Shown here: positions 17,165 to 25,401 of the stretch, piece after piece
How the letters are laid out: every line of letters begins with the position of its first letter
Position numbering within the stretch: position 1 is the stretch's first letter
Assembly (NCBI RefSeq): GCF_007667275.1
Contig: NZ_VDQT01000005.1
Span: 124,001-188,000 of the forward strand
Reading direction: 5' to 3'
Origin: Stenotrophomonas rhizophila
Lineage (GTDB): Bacteria > Pseudomonadota > Gammaproteobacteria > Xanthomonadales > Xanthomonadaceae
Length of the DNA: 64,000 nt
Notes under the pieces: model-generated
Database searches by the model: none
What the model saw: the letters and a program-made list of their open reading frames with translations, nothing else
Told to the model about the DNA's origin: nothing
Made by a program: the position numbers and the translations under genes

Positions 17165-18808
17165 ATGCATACGATTGAAGTCGTCCTGGCGATGCTGGTG
17201 GCGGTAGTCGCCAGCGGCTACCTGGTCCGCGTCCTGCCGCTGTCGCTGCCGCTGCCCCTGGTGCAGATCGGGCTGGGAGCGGTGATTGCGGGGGTGTTCA
17301 ACCGCGGCCACGCGCTGGAACCGGAGATGTTCTTCCTGCTGTTCCTGCCGCCGCTGCTGTTCCTGGATGGCTGGCGCATTCCCAAGCAGGGCCTGTTCCG
17401 CGACAAGGGCGTGATCCTGGAACTGGCGTTCGGGCTGGTGGTGATCACGGTGATCGGCGCCGGCTTCCTGATCCACTGGATGATTCCGGTGATGCCGCTG
17501 GCGGTGGCCTTCGCGCTGGCCGCGATCATTTCACCGACCGACCCGGTGGCGGTGAGTTCCATCGCCGCGCGCGCGCCGATTCCCAAGCGCCTGCTGCACA
17601 TCCTGGAAGGCGAATCGCTGTTGAACGATGCCTCCGGCCTGGTCTGCTTCCGCTTTGCGGTGGCGGCGGTGATGACCGGCACGTTCTCGCTGGCCGACGC
17701 GTCGCTGACCTTCCTGTGGGTGGCCTTGGCCGGCCTGGTGATCGGCGTGGCGGTCACCCTGGGCGTGTCCACCTTCCAGCGCTGGCTGTGGCGGCGCTTC
17801 GGCGAAGAGCCCGGTGCGGCGCTGCTGGTCAACCTGCTGATTCCGTTCGCCGCCTACCTGCTGGCCGAAGAGGCCAACGCGTCGGGCATCCTGGCGGCGG
17901 TCGCCGCTGGCATCACCATGAGTTACGTGGAGCTCACCGGCCGGGTCTCGGGCAGCATGCGCGTGCAGCGTACGGCGGTGTGGAACATGCTGCAGTTCTC
18001 CTTCAACGGCATCATGTTCGTGCTGCTGGGCGAGCAGCTGCCCGGCATCGTCGAGCGCGCCATCGCCACCATGGGCGAAAGCGGCCACCACAATGCGTGG
18101 TGGCTGCTGGTGTACGTGCTGGTGATCAACCTGGCCCTGGTGCTGCTGCGCCTGGGCTGGGTGTGGCTGTCGCTGCGCTGGAGCCTGCTGCGTGCACGCC
18201 ACCGTGGCGAGGAGCGCCAGGGCACGTCGTGGCGGATCGTGGTGGCGACCTCGCTGGCGGGCGTGCGCGGTGCGATCACCCTGGCCGGCGTGCTGACCCT
18301 GCCGCTGTTCCTGCCCGATGGCAGTGCGTTCCCGGCGCGCGACCTGGTGATCTTCCTGGCCGCGGCGGTGATCCTGGTGTCGCTGGTCGGCGCCAGCGTG
18401 GCGTTGCCGCGCCTGCTCAAGGGCCTGGAGCTGCCGGCCGATTCGGGCGAGCGCAAGGAAGAAGACCTGGCGCGGCGCATGGCGTCCAAGGCCGCACTGG
18501 CCGGGGTGGAGCGCAAGCGCCAGGAGCTGGTGGAGCACCAGAGCACGGAAAACGTGCAGCTGTACAACGACGCCGCGGCACGGGTCAGCCTGTTGTACCA
18601 GCGCAACCTGGAAAAAGAGCAGGGCCCGGATGCCGATCCCGGCAAGGTGGCGCGGATGGAGCAGGGCTATCGCCAGCTGCGCAGCGCTGGCTTGACCGCC
18701 GAGCGCGAAGAACTGTTCCGGCTGACCCGGCGTGGACGCATTTCCGATGAGATCTCGCGGAAGTTGATCCGCAACCTGGACCTGCTGGAAACCCGGCAAC
18801 GCGATTGA
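17165..18808 (+). CDS. CPA1-family Na+/H+ antiporter (NhaP-like)
   Basis: A 547-residue inner-membrane protein with about twelve hydrophobic helices followed by a ~130-residue cytoplasmic tail rich in charged helices (from about 415). Diagnostic CPA1 features are FFLLFLPPLLFLDGW (about 57-71), the ion-binding ISPTDPVAVSS (about 122) and EGESLLNDASGLV (about 148-160). It should exchange sodium or another cation for protons and help regulate pH and salt. It stands alone, 68 bases after the dioxygenase gene, with no clear terminator between them. A strong ribosome site is not obvious before ATG 17165. Confidence 0.92.
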   Translation: MHTIEVVLAMLVAVVASGYLVRVLPLSLPLPLVQIGLGAVIAGVFNRGHALEPEMFFLLFLPPLLFLDGWRIPKQGLFRDKGVILELAFGLVVITVIGAGFLIHWMIPVMPLAVAFALAAIISPTDPVAVSSIAARAPIPKRLLHILEGESLLNDASGLVCFRFAVAAVMTGTFSLADASLTFLWVALAGLVIGVAVTLGVSTFQRWLWRRFGEEPGAALLVNLLIPFAAYLLAEEANASGILAAVAAGITMSYVELTGRVSGSMRVQRTAVWNMLQFSFNGIMFVLLGEQLPGIVERAIATMGESGHHNAWWLLVYVLVINLALVLLRLGWVWLSLRWSLLRARHRGEERQGTSWRIVVATSLAGVRGAITLAGVLTLPLFLPDGSAFPARDLVIFLAAAVILVSLVGASVALPRLLKGLELPADSGERKEEDLARRMASKAALAGVERKRQELVEHQSTENVQLYNDAAARVSLLYQRNLEKEQGPDADPGKVARMEQGYRQLRSAGLTAEREELFRLTRRGRISDEISRKLIRNLDLLETRQRD

Positions 18809-18860
18809 GGTGGGGAATGTTCGCCGCTCGGACATCCAAACCCGATCATTGCCGGGCCCG

Positions 18861-19004
18861 GTAGGGTCGGTTCCCAAACGACCGCCGATAACGCCCATCG
18901 GCACGGTGACGCATGGACCTCAAGCGAAGAAGGCGTCTCCGCCAACGGTCATGCGTCACCGTGCAGATCACCTGCATCGGCGGTTGTTCGGGAACCAACC
19001 CCAC
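18861..19004. repeat. Nested-palindrome element, copy 3 (144 bp)
   Basis: The left arm GTAGGGTCGGTTCCCAAACG starts at 18861. The right arm is slightly decayed (ends CCAC instead of CTAC). The inner arms are especially clear: GGTGACGCATGGACC and GGTCATGCGTCACC around a loop containing GAAGAAGGCGTCTCCGCC. It lies between the convergent antiporter and DUF3297 genes, so it could work as a bidirectional transcription barrier. Confidence 0.85.
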
Positions 19005-19104
19005 CGCCACGCGGCGTCGGTGCCAGCGGCGTCAAGGCGCGGGGTCGCAGGTACACATGCCCGGCCAGCGCCGGGCAGCAGCCGACCGTCGGTCGGTTGA
19101 CCGG

Positions 19105-19356
19105 TTACTCCGCCGGCTTCTGGTCCAGGTAGTACGCCACCACGGTGCCCTTGACCTTGATGGTCATCGGGTTGCCGCGACGGTCGCGGGCCTTGCCGGC
19201 CTGCACGCGGATCCAGCCTTCGCTGACCGAATATTCCTCGACGTTGTCGCGTTCGACATCGTTGAAGCGGATGCCCACGCCGCGTTCCAGCGCAGCGGCA
19301 TCGTGGAACGGGCTGGCCGGGTTGATCGCCAGGTGATCGGGAGGGGTATCGCTCAT
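19105..19356 (-). CDS. DUF3297 family protein
   Basis: An 83-residue basic/acidic-balanced protein. The conserved DUF3297 features are visible: an N-terminal DHLAINPASP, then GVGIRFNDVERDNVEEYSVS, and a C-terminal strand GNPMTIKVKGTVVAYY. MSDTPPD is chosen as the start since family members begin this way; an ATG two codons earlier is possible. No function is known for the family, which is common in alpha- and gammaproteobacteria. It is divergent from the DUF6630 gene. Confidence 0.85.
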   Translation of the reverse strand: MSDTPPDHLAINPASPFHDAAALERGVGIRFNDVERDNVEEYSVSEGWIRVQAGKARDRRGNPMTIKVKGTVVAYYLDQKPAE

Positions 19357-19492
19357 GGTCATCAGGTGCTGACGGCCACCACGGCCGTCTTCAGGCGCAC
19401 AGGATAAACCGTGCGGCCGCCGTGGCCGAATTTCGCTTCCTGCCAACGCCCGGCCACGGCAGAATGCCTGCCTGTCTCCAGGAATACCGGCC

Positions 19493-20035
19493 ATGCCCGA
19501 CAACAGCGATTATTTCGACTTCGAAGAAGAAGAGCGCGACTTCGAGGAAGACGACTTCGAGGCCCGGATCTGGAACCTGTTCGTGCTGATCAACCCGAAC
19601 GACGAGGAACTGGCCCTGCAGCAGTTCAACCGCTGGCGCGAGGCGCTGCTCGAGAGCGGCGAGGAGATCGACGAGGAGGCGGAGTGGCTGGCACCGTTGA
19701 TGACCGCGATTGCCTGGCAGTCCGGGTTCGAGGTGGAGCGCGACGATGCCGATTCGCTGATGTCGGCGGTGAACGAGCTGGCGGCACGCTGGAACCTGCA
19801 GCTGGACTGGGGTGGCGACCTGGACGATGAGGATTTCGCCGCCCAGGTGGATGCGCCGCTGTTGATGGCCACCGCGTATGACCGCCTGCGCGAGCACAAC
19901 TATTCGCTGTGGAGCGTGGACACCGGCAACGGCGGCCTCGCAGGGTGGATGGCGCTCAGCCGCGATGACGATGCGATGCTGGCGCTGTGTTCGCTGCTGG
20001 GCGTGGAAGTGCGGCCGGGCGCGGATCCGTTCTGA
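19493..20035 (+). CDS. DUF6630-like acidic protein
   Basis: A 180-residue, strongly acidic, soluble protein. Residues 8-22 are almost all Asp, Glu or Phe. The remainder is an alpha/beta fold ending with a NYSLWSVDTGNGGLAGWMAL segment typical of DUF6630 proteins. No catalytic residues are apparent. No operon partner: it is divergent from DUF3297 and followed by a SMAG dimer. The family assignment is by pattern memory. Confidence 0.8.
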   Translation: MPDNSDYFDFEEEERDFEEDDFEARIWNLFVLINPNDEELALQQFNRWREALLESGEEIDEEAEWLAPLMTAIAWQSGFEVERDDADSLMSAVNELAARWNLQLDWGGDLDDEDFAAQVDAPLLMATAYDRLREHNYSLWSVDTGNGGLAGWMALSRDDDAMLALCSLLGVEVRPGADPF

Positions 20036-20058
20036 CAAAGAGGCACGGCAATGCCCCG

Positions 20059-20140
20059 GTAGTGCCGACTGTCAGTCGGCAGCTCTTCGCGCGGAACATG
20101 GTGCAGGGGCTTCGGGCAGCCGACTAACAGTCGGCTCTAC
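20059..20140. repeat. SMAG inverted pair overlapping a gene end
   Basis: The left copy GTAGTGCCGACTGTCAGTCG starts at 20059. The right copy, ending CGGCTCTAC, stops at 20140. The right palindrome forms the last codons and the TAG stop of the leftward DUF4031 gene. Confidence 0.88.
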
Positions 20141-20420
20141 CGTCGGGCGGCTGGTATTGCGACCTTGCGTTCGCTATTACGGCTTTCACCAGCGTGCGAT
20201 CGGTGTGTCTTGAAATGGGCTGCGCGCCCAACGCGATCGCCTTCAGTCGCATGGGTGCCGGCACGTCGTAATGCGCGCCGCTGCGGCGGTTCTGGAACGC
20301 GCGCCGCGGGATCCCGAGCTGCGCCGCCATGGCGTGCAGCTCGGGCAGGGTGTCGGCCATCAGATGCGCCCAGCGCTCGCCGCGCCAGGGATGTACCGCA
20401 TCGTCGATATAGACCGTCAC
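20124..20420 (-). CDS. DUF4031 domain protein
   Basis: A 98-residue protein with the DUF4031 signature: MTVYIDDAVHPWRGERWAHL at the start, then the helix ELHAMAAQLGIPRRAFQ and the strand HYDVP. The family is uncharacterised. The last five residues (GRADC) and stop are encoded by a SMAG palindrome, so the original C-terminus was probably elsewhere. It starts 14 bases after the stop of the Lys-rich hypothetical gene to its right, in the same direction, suggesting an operon. Confidence 0.85.
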   Translation of the reverse strand: MTVYIDDAVHPWRGERWAHLMADTLPELHAMAAQLGIPRRAFQNRRSGAHYDVPAPMRLKAIALGAQPISRHTDRTLVKAVIANARSQYQPPDGRADC

Positions 20421-20434
20421 CGGGTCGCCGTGGC

Positions 20435-20941
20435 TCAGGCCTGCGGCTTGTCGTCGCTGGCCGCCGGGGTGGCGTCGGCGTCGGCGGCCGGTTCGGCAGC
20501 CTGGTCCGCGGCCGGCGCGTCTTCGCCAGCGGCGTCGGCGTCATCGCCTTCTTCGCCTTCCACGCCTTCGAACTCGGAGACCAGCTGCGACAGGTACTCG
20601 TCGGCGGTCTTGCCTTCGTCGGCGGCCAGGTCGTCGATCAGCTGCTGCAGCTGGGTCGAGTATTCCAGGCTGACCTTGCGGCCTTCCTTTTCCTGGACAT
20701 TGGAGAGGTGCTTGAGCATGGCCAGCATCGGCACCGGGTTGTCGGCGTTGCCCATGGTCTGGCCGCCGATGGCCAGCAGCCATTCGGTGCCCTGCAGGCC
20801 GATCGCGGCGACCACCTGGCCTTCCTCGTTGGTCAGCACGGCGTGGTTCTGGACCGGCTGCTGGGCGTTGAGGCGGTTGATCGGGCGCTTGGGCTGGAGC
20901 TTCTTGCGCTTGTCGCGCTTGGCTTTGGACTGCTTGGACAT
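20435..20941 (-). CDS. Hypothetical protein with basic head and acidic tail
   Basis: A 168-residue soluble protein. Residues 1-25 are very basic (KQSKAKRDKRKKLQPKRP). The central ~85 residues form a folded region with NHAVLTNEEGQVVAAIG and a Met-rich helix. The last ~45 residues are Asp/Glu/Ala repeats and probably disordered. Such charge polarity suggests nucleic-acid or ribosome association, but this is inference only. It is followed by DUF4031 in the same direction. I do not recognise the family. Confidence 0.82.
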   Translation of the reverse strand: MSKQSKAKRDKRKKLQPKRPINRLNAQQPVQNHAVLTNEEGQVVAAIGLQGTEWLLAIGGQTMGNADNPVPMLAMLKHLSNVQEKEGRKVSLEYSTQLQQLIDDLAADEGKTADEYLSQLVSEFEGVEGEEGDDADAAGEDAPAADQAAEPAADADATPAASDDKPQA

Positions 20942-21077
20942 GGAATCGGTCTATGGGTACGGGAAAGACCGCCATTGTAGTGGGGGACGCGCGGGGATGC
21001 TGGGGCGGGCGGATCGTGCGAGCGGTGAAGGCGTGATTTACGCTGATTCCGATGCCGACATCGCATGTTGCAGGGAT

Positions 21078-21106
21078 ATCGGCAGTCGGCTGGGGCGCGA
21101 CCCTAC
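21078..21106. repeat. Single right arm of the nested-palindrome element
   Basis: ATCGGCAGTCGGCTGGGGCG followed by CGACCCTAC matches the right arm of the 145-bp element without a left partner nearby. It looks like a relic. The next 70 bp are a run of related CGCCCAAGCG/CGCCCAGGCG words. Confidence 0.7.
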
Positions 21107-21178
21107 CGGCGCCCCGGCGCCCAAGCGCCCAGGCGTCCAGACGCCCAAGCGCGGATCGCGGCCACGCACCAAACCCCG

Positions 21179-21205
21179 GTAGGTAACGACCGTTGGTCGT
21201 TACCC
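21179..21205. repeat. SMAG palindrome
   Basis: GTAGGTAACGACCGTTGGTC and its complement end ten bases beyond the motB stop. It is well placed to form the 3' hairpin of the leftward motAB transcript. Confidence 0.85.
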
Positions 21206-21215
21206 TCAAACCGCC

Positions 21216-22187
21216 TCAGGGCGAGGCGGGGGCTGCGACCGGTGCCGGTGCCGCTGCGCCCTGGGCCGCCTGCACGTCCGCGTCCGGCACCGTCGGCGAC
21301 AGCGCCACTTCCTGCCCGGACCCGGCCAACGCCGCCGCTTCGGCGGCCTTGGTCATCACCACGATGCTGATTCGGCGGTTGATCGGATTGTCCGGCTGGG
21401 TCTTGTCGAACAGCACCGAGGACGACAGGCCGACCACGCGGGTGACCTTGTCGTCGGCCATGCCGCCGTCCAGCAGCGCACGCCGGGCCGCGTTGGCGCG
21501 GTCGGCGCTGAGCTCCCAGTTGCTGTAGCCGTGGTGGGCGTTGTAGGCGGTGGTGTCTGTGTGGCCGGTGATGCTGATCCGGTTCGGCACGTGGTTGATG
21601 AACTGCGACAGCTCGCGAAGGATGTCGCGGGTGTAGTCCTTCAGCGCCGCGCTGCCCATGTCGAACATCGGCCGGTTCTGCTTGTCCACGATCTGGATGC
21701 GCAGGCCTTCCGGGGTCAGGTCTAGCAGCAGCTGGTCCTTGAACGGTTCCAGCGCCTGGCTCTTGCTGATCGCCTCTTCCAGCTCCTGCTTGAGCACTTC
21801 CAGCTGCTTCTTTTCCCGCTCGCGCTCGTCCTGCTGCGGCACCGGGCGTTCGGCCTGCTGGTTCTGGAACGGGTCGTTGCTGTTGCCGCGCGAGACGTCG
21901 GTGGCGCCGCCGAGCTTGATCATCGAGGTGCTGGCGCCCCCCGGGCCGGCCATGCCCGGGGCCGGCGTGGAGTTCTGCCCGGTGAGCGGGCTGGGGTTGC
22001 GGAAGTACTCGGAAATGGCGGCGCGTTCGGGCTTGGTGGTGGCCGCCATCAGCCACAGCACCAGGAAGAACGCCATCATCGCGGTCACGAAGTCGGCGTA
22101 GGCCACCTTCCAGGCGCCGCCGTGGTGCGCGCCATGTCCGGCCTTCTTGACCCGGCGGACGATGACGGTGGGTTTGTTCTCGGCCAT
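21216..22187 (-). CDS. motB: Flagellar motor stator protein MotB
   Basis: A 323-residue inner-membrane protein. It has a basic N-terminus (KPTVIVRRVKKAGHG) and one membrane helix at about 28-50, containing the proton-carrying Asp32 in YADFVTAMMAFF. A plug/linker region follows, then a peptidoglycan-binding OmpA-like domain (about 150-285) with ITGHTDTTAYN and NWELSADRANAARRAL. With MotA it forms the stator that couples ion flow to flagellar rotation. The presence of Asp32 predicts a proton-driven motor. It starts nine bases after the motA stop, so the two are co-transcribed. Confidence 0.96.
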   Translation of the reverse strand: MAENKPTVIVRRVKKAGHGAHHGGAWKVAYADFVTAMMAFFLVLWLMAATTKPERAAISEYFRNPSPLTGQNSTPAPGMAGPGGASTSMIKLGGATDVSRGNSNDPFQNQQAERPVPQQDEREREKKQLEVLKQELEEAISKSQALEPFKDQLLLDLTPEGLRIQIVDKQNRPMFDMGSAALKDYTRDILRELSQFINHVPNRISITGHTDTTAYNAHHGYSNWELSADRANAARRALLDGGMADDKVTRVVGLSSSVLFDKTQPDNPINRRISIVVMTKAAEAAALAGSGQEVALSPTVPDADVQAAQGAAAPAPVAAPASP

Positions 22188-22196
22188 GGCGGTGCC

Positions 22197-23051
22197 TTAC
22201 TTGACCGTCTTGAGGTGGGCTTCGAACTCGCTGAAGCCCGGGCGCACGTTCGAGGGCAGGGTCTTGCGCGCGAATTCCAGCGCGATCTTGGGGTTGTAGC
22301 CGCGCAGGCAGGCCAGCAGGGCGGTCTTCACCGACTCATAGATGCGGCTGTCCTGCTCGGCACGTGCTTCCACCGCGGCGGCCAGCGGGCTGACGAAGCC
22401 GTAGGCCAGCAGGATGCCCAGGAAGGTACCCACCAGCGCGCCGGCCACGTGCGCGCCGACCTCTTCGATGGCACCGCCGATGGAGCCCATGGTGATCACG
22501 ATGCCCAGCACCGCGGCCACGATGCCGAACCCGGGCAGGCCGTCGGAGACCTTGTTGAGGGCGGCGGCGGGCTGCATCGCTTCGGCGTGGTGCTTTTCCA
22601 GCTCCATTTCCAGCAGCGGCTCGAGTTCGTGCGGCTCGATGTTGCTGCCGATCATCAGGCGCAGGCAGTCGGTCATGAAGTCCACCAGGTGGTGGTCGGC
22701 CTGCACCTTGGGATAGTTGGCGAAGATCGCGCTGTCGGCCGGGCGCTCGACATGGTCTTCCAGCGCCATGAAGCCCTCGCGGCGGGCTTTGTTGAGCAGC
22801 TCGTAGAGCAGGCTCAGCACGTCCAGGTAGTCCTGCTGCTTGTAGCGCGGGCCCTTGAACACGCTGATGCTCGAAGACAGGGTCTGCTTGACGGTCTTCA
22901 TCGGGGTGCCGACCAGGAACGCGCCCAGCGCGGCGCCGCCGATGATGACCAGCTCATAGGGCTGCCACAGGGCGCCCAGCTTGCCGTGCGCGCCCACGTA
23001 GCCGCCGAGCACGCTGAGGATGACGATGAGGAAACCGACAATGATGAGCAT
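22197..23051 (-). CDS. motA: Flagellar motor stator protein MotA
   Basis: A 284-residue membrane protein with four hydrophobic segments: about 1-20, 30-50, 170-190 and 200-225. The conserved GGYVGAHGKLGALWQPYELVI region comes first, and the pore prolines lie in DGLPGFGIVAAVLGIVITMG. The cytoplasmic loop between helices 2 and 3 carries the charged residues that touch FliG. It is first in the motA-motB pair and is followed at once by motB. Length is usual for the family. Confidence 0.96.
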   Translation of the reverse strand: MLIIVGFLIVILSVLGGYVGAHGKLGALWQPYELVIIGGAALGAFLVGTPMKTVKQTLSSSISVFKGPRYKQQDYLDVLSLLYELLNKARREGFMALEDHVERPADSAIFANYPKVQADHHLVDFMTDCLRLMIGSNIEPHELEPLLEMELEKHHAEAMQPAAALNKVSDGLPGFGIVAAVLGIVITMGSIGGAIEEVGAHVAGALVGTFLGILLAYGFVSPLAAAVEARAEQDSRIYESVKTALLACLRGYNPKIALEFARKTLPSNVRPGFSEFEAHLKTVK

Positions 23052-23148
23052 GGGGCAGACGCGGGGAAGGGGATACCTTCATGTCGGCCTCACGCTCGGG
23101 TTCTGAAGGGTGGGGTTGGTTGGACGTCACACTTTTGGTCGGTGTTTC

Positions 23149-23178
23149 GTACCCACCAACGGTGGGTACCTACCGGGT
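23149..23178. repeat. SMAG-type palindrome with degenerate GTGGGCCCGAC repeats after it
   Basis: GTACCCACCAACGGTGGGTA followed by CCTACC is a SMAG variant. Past it, to about 23270, the words GGTGGGCCCGAC and CCCGGTCCGGTGG recur irregularly. It lies between the divergently placed starts and ends of motA and msrB; the motA promoter should be nearby. Confidence 0.75.
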
Positions 23179-23310
23179 TCGGTGGGCCCGACATGCGGGT
23201 GGCACCCGGTCCGGTGGGCCCGACGTGCAGGTTGCGCCCCCCGGCCCGGTGGACCCGGCGTACCGGCGGCGCGGCAGGTGCCCACCGTGGATGGGCGCGC
23301 GCCGGGACGC

Positions 23311-23778
23311 TCAAGCCGCGGGCTGGGCCTCGGCGCCACCGCGCTGCAACGGGTCCGGATAGGGCGTCCCGTTGGGGGTGAACGAGAGCGAGACCGAGTT
23401 CAGGCAGTGCCGCTCATGGGTGGGCGGCGGGCCGTCCGGGAACACATGGCCGAGGTGGCTGTCACAGCGGGCACACACGATCTCGGTTCGCACCATGCCA
23501 TGACTGACGTCACGGATTTCACGCACGTGGGCCGGGTCGAACGGGGCGAAGAAGCTCGGCCAGCCGGTGCCGGAGTCGAACTTGGTGCTGGAGCGGAACA
23601 GCGGCAGGCCGCACAGGCGGCAGCCGTAGACGCCGTCCTGCTTGTTGTCCAGGAAAACGCCGCAGAACGGGGCTTCGGTGCCGTGGTGCAGCAGCACGCG
23701 CTGCTCGTCCGCGCTGAGCCCGGCAACCAGCGCCTGGCGCTGGGCGTCGCTGGGCGGGGAGAGATCGAAAGCGGTCAT
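23311..23778 (-). CDS. msrB: Cytosolic peptide-methionine (R)-S-oxide reductase MsrB
   Basis: A 155-residue enzyme without a signal peptide. The zinc site is complete (CRLC and CARC pairs), the catalytic Cys is in [11 protein letters not shown] and the family core [14 protein letters not shown] is present. It reduces the R form of methionine sulfoxide in proteins, using thioredoxin. It stands alone here. A second, exported MsrB lies at 48972, so this copy is the cytosolic repair enzyme. Confidence 0.96.
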   Translation of the reverse strand: MTAFDLSPPSDAQRQALVAGLSADEQRVLLHHGTEAPFCGVFLDNKQDGVYGCRLCGLPLFRSSTKFDSGTGWPSFFAPFDPAHVREIRDVSHGMVRTEIVCARCDSHLGHVFPDGPPPTHERHCLNSVSLSFTPNGTPYPDPLQRGGAEAQPAA

Positions 23779-23908
23779 GGGCAGTCCTCAAGAGGGGTGC
23801 TGTGGAAATGGGGGCGGGGAAGGCGCAGGCAAGCGCCGGGCGTTCATGGTGCTGACACGCGCCCGGGTGCAGGGTGAATGCCTGTCCCCCTCGCTGAGCC
23901 TGCCTGCC

Positions 23909-24337
23909 ATGAATCGCCTGTCCTGGCTTGCCGTATCGCTGCTGGCGGTGATGCCGCTGGTCGCCGCCGCGCAGATCGCCGCCCCGCGCAAACCCACCGA
24001 CACCCGTCCTGCCACCAACGCCGCGCCCACCCAGGCGCCGCTGCCCACGCCGGTGCGACCGGCACCGGCCGACAGCCTGTCCGGGCGGATGGAACCGGTG
24101 AAGACACCGGCGCAGACCGGGCAGCAACTGCGCACCCACCCGATCCAGAGCCAGGGCCCGGCGCAGGTGCAGCCGTTCACTCCGCCCGCGACCACGGCGC
24201 CGCCCAAGGTCTACGACCGCAACGGGCGGATCGTGCCCGGCATGAAGCAGGTGGGGCCCAACCGCGTGCTGGATACGCGCACGGGCCGCTACTACGACGC
24301 GGTTCCGAGCGGGGACGGCCAGCGAATCAAACCCTGA
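23909..24337 (+). CDS. Exported Pro-rich hypothetical protein
   Basis: A 142-residue protein with a signal peptide (residues 1-22, ending VAAAQ). The mature region is rich in Pro, Thr and Ala (about 25-95), and a short C-terminal motif with KVYDRNGRIVPGMKQVGPNR looks like a small beta structure. ATG 23909 is chosen because the signal begins there, though the ribosome site is weak. It is divergent from msrB. No family recognised; a periplasmic or surface-exposed protein is likely. Confidence 0.75.
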   Translation: MNRLSWLAVSLLAVMPLVAAAQIAAPRKPTDTRPATNAAPTQAPLPTPVRPAPADSLSGRMEPVKTPAQTGQQLRTHPIQSQGPAQVQPFTPPATTAPPKVYDRNGRIVPGMKQVGPNRVLDTRTGRYYDAVPSGDGQRIKP

Positions 24338-24553
24338 TCCACTTTTGGAAGAAGCACTGGAACATGAATCGTCGGCAACTTTCAGCGCCGAGTCATCGCC
24401 GTCACGACGCCGCTCACCGCTTTTTCGCCCCTGATTAACCCCGTTTCGAACATTCTGGACCTGCGCCGCACAGGACGCCCCGGCAAGCGAAAGCCGCTTG
24501 ATTCGAGCACGCCAGCGACGCATCCCGTAGATCTGAATGAGAAGAGTGCAACC

Positions 24554-24706
24554 ATGGCCAATCAGCAGAACAACCCTGGCAAGCAGCAGAATCAGCAGAA
24601 TCAACAGGGCCAGAACCAGAAAGGTCAGCAGAACCAGCAGCAGAACCAGGACCAGGGCAACAAGCAGCAGGGTCAGCGTCACCAGGACCAGAAGCAGCAG
24701 CGCTGA
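24554..24706 (+). CDS. 50-residue Gln/Asn-rich disordered peptide
   Basis: A small gene with its own ribosome site (GAGAAGAG, eight bases before the ATG) and its own terminator 25 bases after the stop. The product is about two thirds Gln and Asn, with scattered Gly, Lys and a few Asp and Arg, and no hydrophobic residue after Met1-Ala2 apart from one Pro. It opens MANQQNNPGKQQNQ and ends HQDQKQQR. It must be fully disordered and very soluble. Similar low-complexity small proteins in bacteria are often stress or desiccation proteins, but no such function is shown here. Its composition makes chance coding unlikely in this GC-rich genome. Confidence 0.7.
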   Translation: MANQQNNPGKQQNQQNQQGQNQKGQQNQQQNQDQGNKQQGQRHQDQKQQR

Positions 24707-24730
24707 CGGTCATTGCATGAAGTAGCTTCG

Positions 24731-24759
24731 AAGGCGGTGCGCGATGCGCGCCGCCTTTT
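24731..24759. terminator. Rho-independent terminator
   Basis: AAGGCGGTGCGC, loop GAT, GCGCGCCGCCTTTT forms a near-perfect 12-bp stem with a U tail. It ends the small Gln/Asn-rich gene, and the A pair on the left may also serve the leftward Lrp gene, whose stop is at 24774. Confidence 0.88.
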
Positions 24760-24773
24760 GCTGTGCGGCGTGA

Positions 24774-25253
24774 TCAATCCGGGATCGGCAAGGTCAATGT
24801 CTCCTTGACCTCTTCCATCACGATGTAGCTCTTGGATTCGCGCACGTGCGGCAGGGTCAGCAGCGTGCTGCCCAGCAGTTTCCGGTAGGACGCCATTTCG
24901 CTGATGCGCGCCTTGAGCAGGTAATCGAAATCACCGGATACCAGGTGGCACTCCAGCACGTTCGGCAGTTTCAGCGCGGCGCGGCGGAACTCCTCGAAGA
25001 TGTCCCCGGATTTGTAGGCCAGGCTGATTTCCACGAATACCAGCAGGCTGGCCTTGAGGTACTGCGGGTCGAGCCGGGCGTAGTAGCCGGTGATCGCGCC
25101 GTCGCGTTCCAGCCGCCGCACCCGCTCGGTGCACGGGGTAGTGGACAGCCCCACCCGCTCGCCCAGTTCGGTGAAGGAAATGCGCCCCTCGTCCTGCAGG
25201 ATGCGCAGGATCTTGCGGTCGATCTTGTCCAGCTCGCGGGGTCGCGCGGCCAT
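24774..25253 (-). CDS. Lrp/AsnC-family regulator, probable DadR-type activator
   Basis: A 159-residue regulator. The helix-turn-helix (about 8-50) has DRKILRILQDEGRISFTELG and LSTTPCTERVRRLE, and the RAM ligand-binding domain covers about 65-150. It starts at ATG 25253; an upstream in-frame ATG would add an unlikely 32 residues. It is divergent from dadA-alr with a 148-bp gap. In Pseudomonas an Lrp-type protein (DadR) activates dadAX in response to alanine, so the same is inferred here. It could instead be the global Lrp; the position favours the local role. Confidence 0.9.
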   Translation of the reverse strand: MAARPRELDKIDRKILRILQDEGRISFTELGERVGLSTTPCTERVRRLERDGAITGYYARLDPQYLKASLLVFVEISLAYKSGDIFEEFRRAALKLPNVLECHLVSGDFDYLLKARISEMASYRKLLGSTLLTLPHVRESKSYIVMEEVKETLTLPIPD

Positions 25254-25401
25254 GGCGTCAGCCTCTCGGGGGTGTTGGCGCGACAATACCCTGCCTTTAC
25301 CGCCAAAAACAGCAAAAATGCGTGGTTTGGCCGGAATATACTTGCCCAATTATGGTCCCGGCACGCTCCAGTGCAGGGAATGATCGGGTTGGAGAGGTCT
25401 C

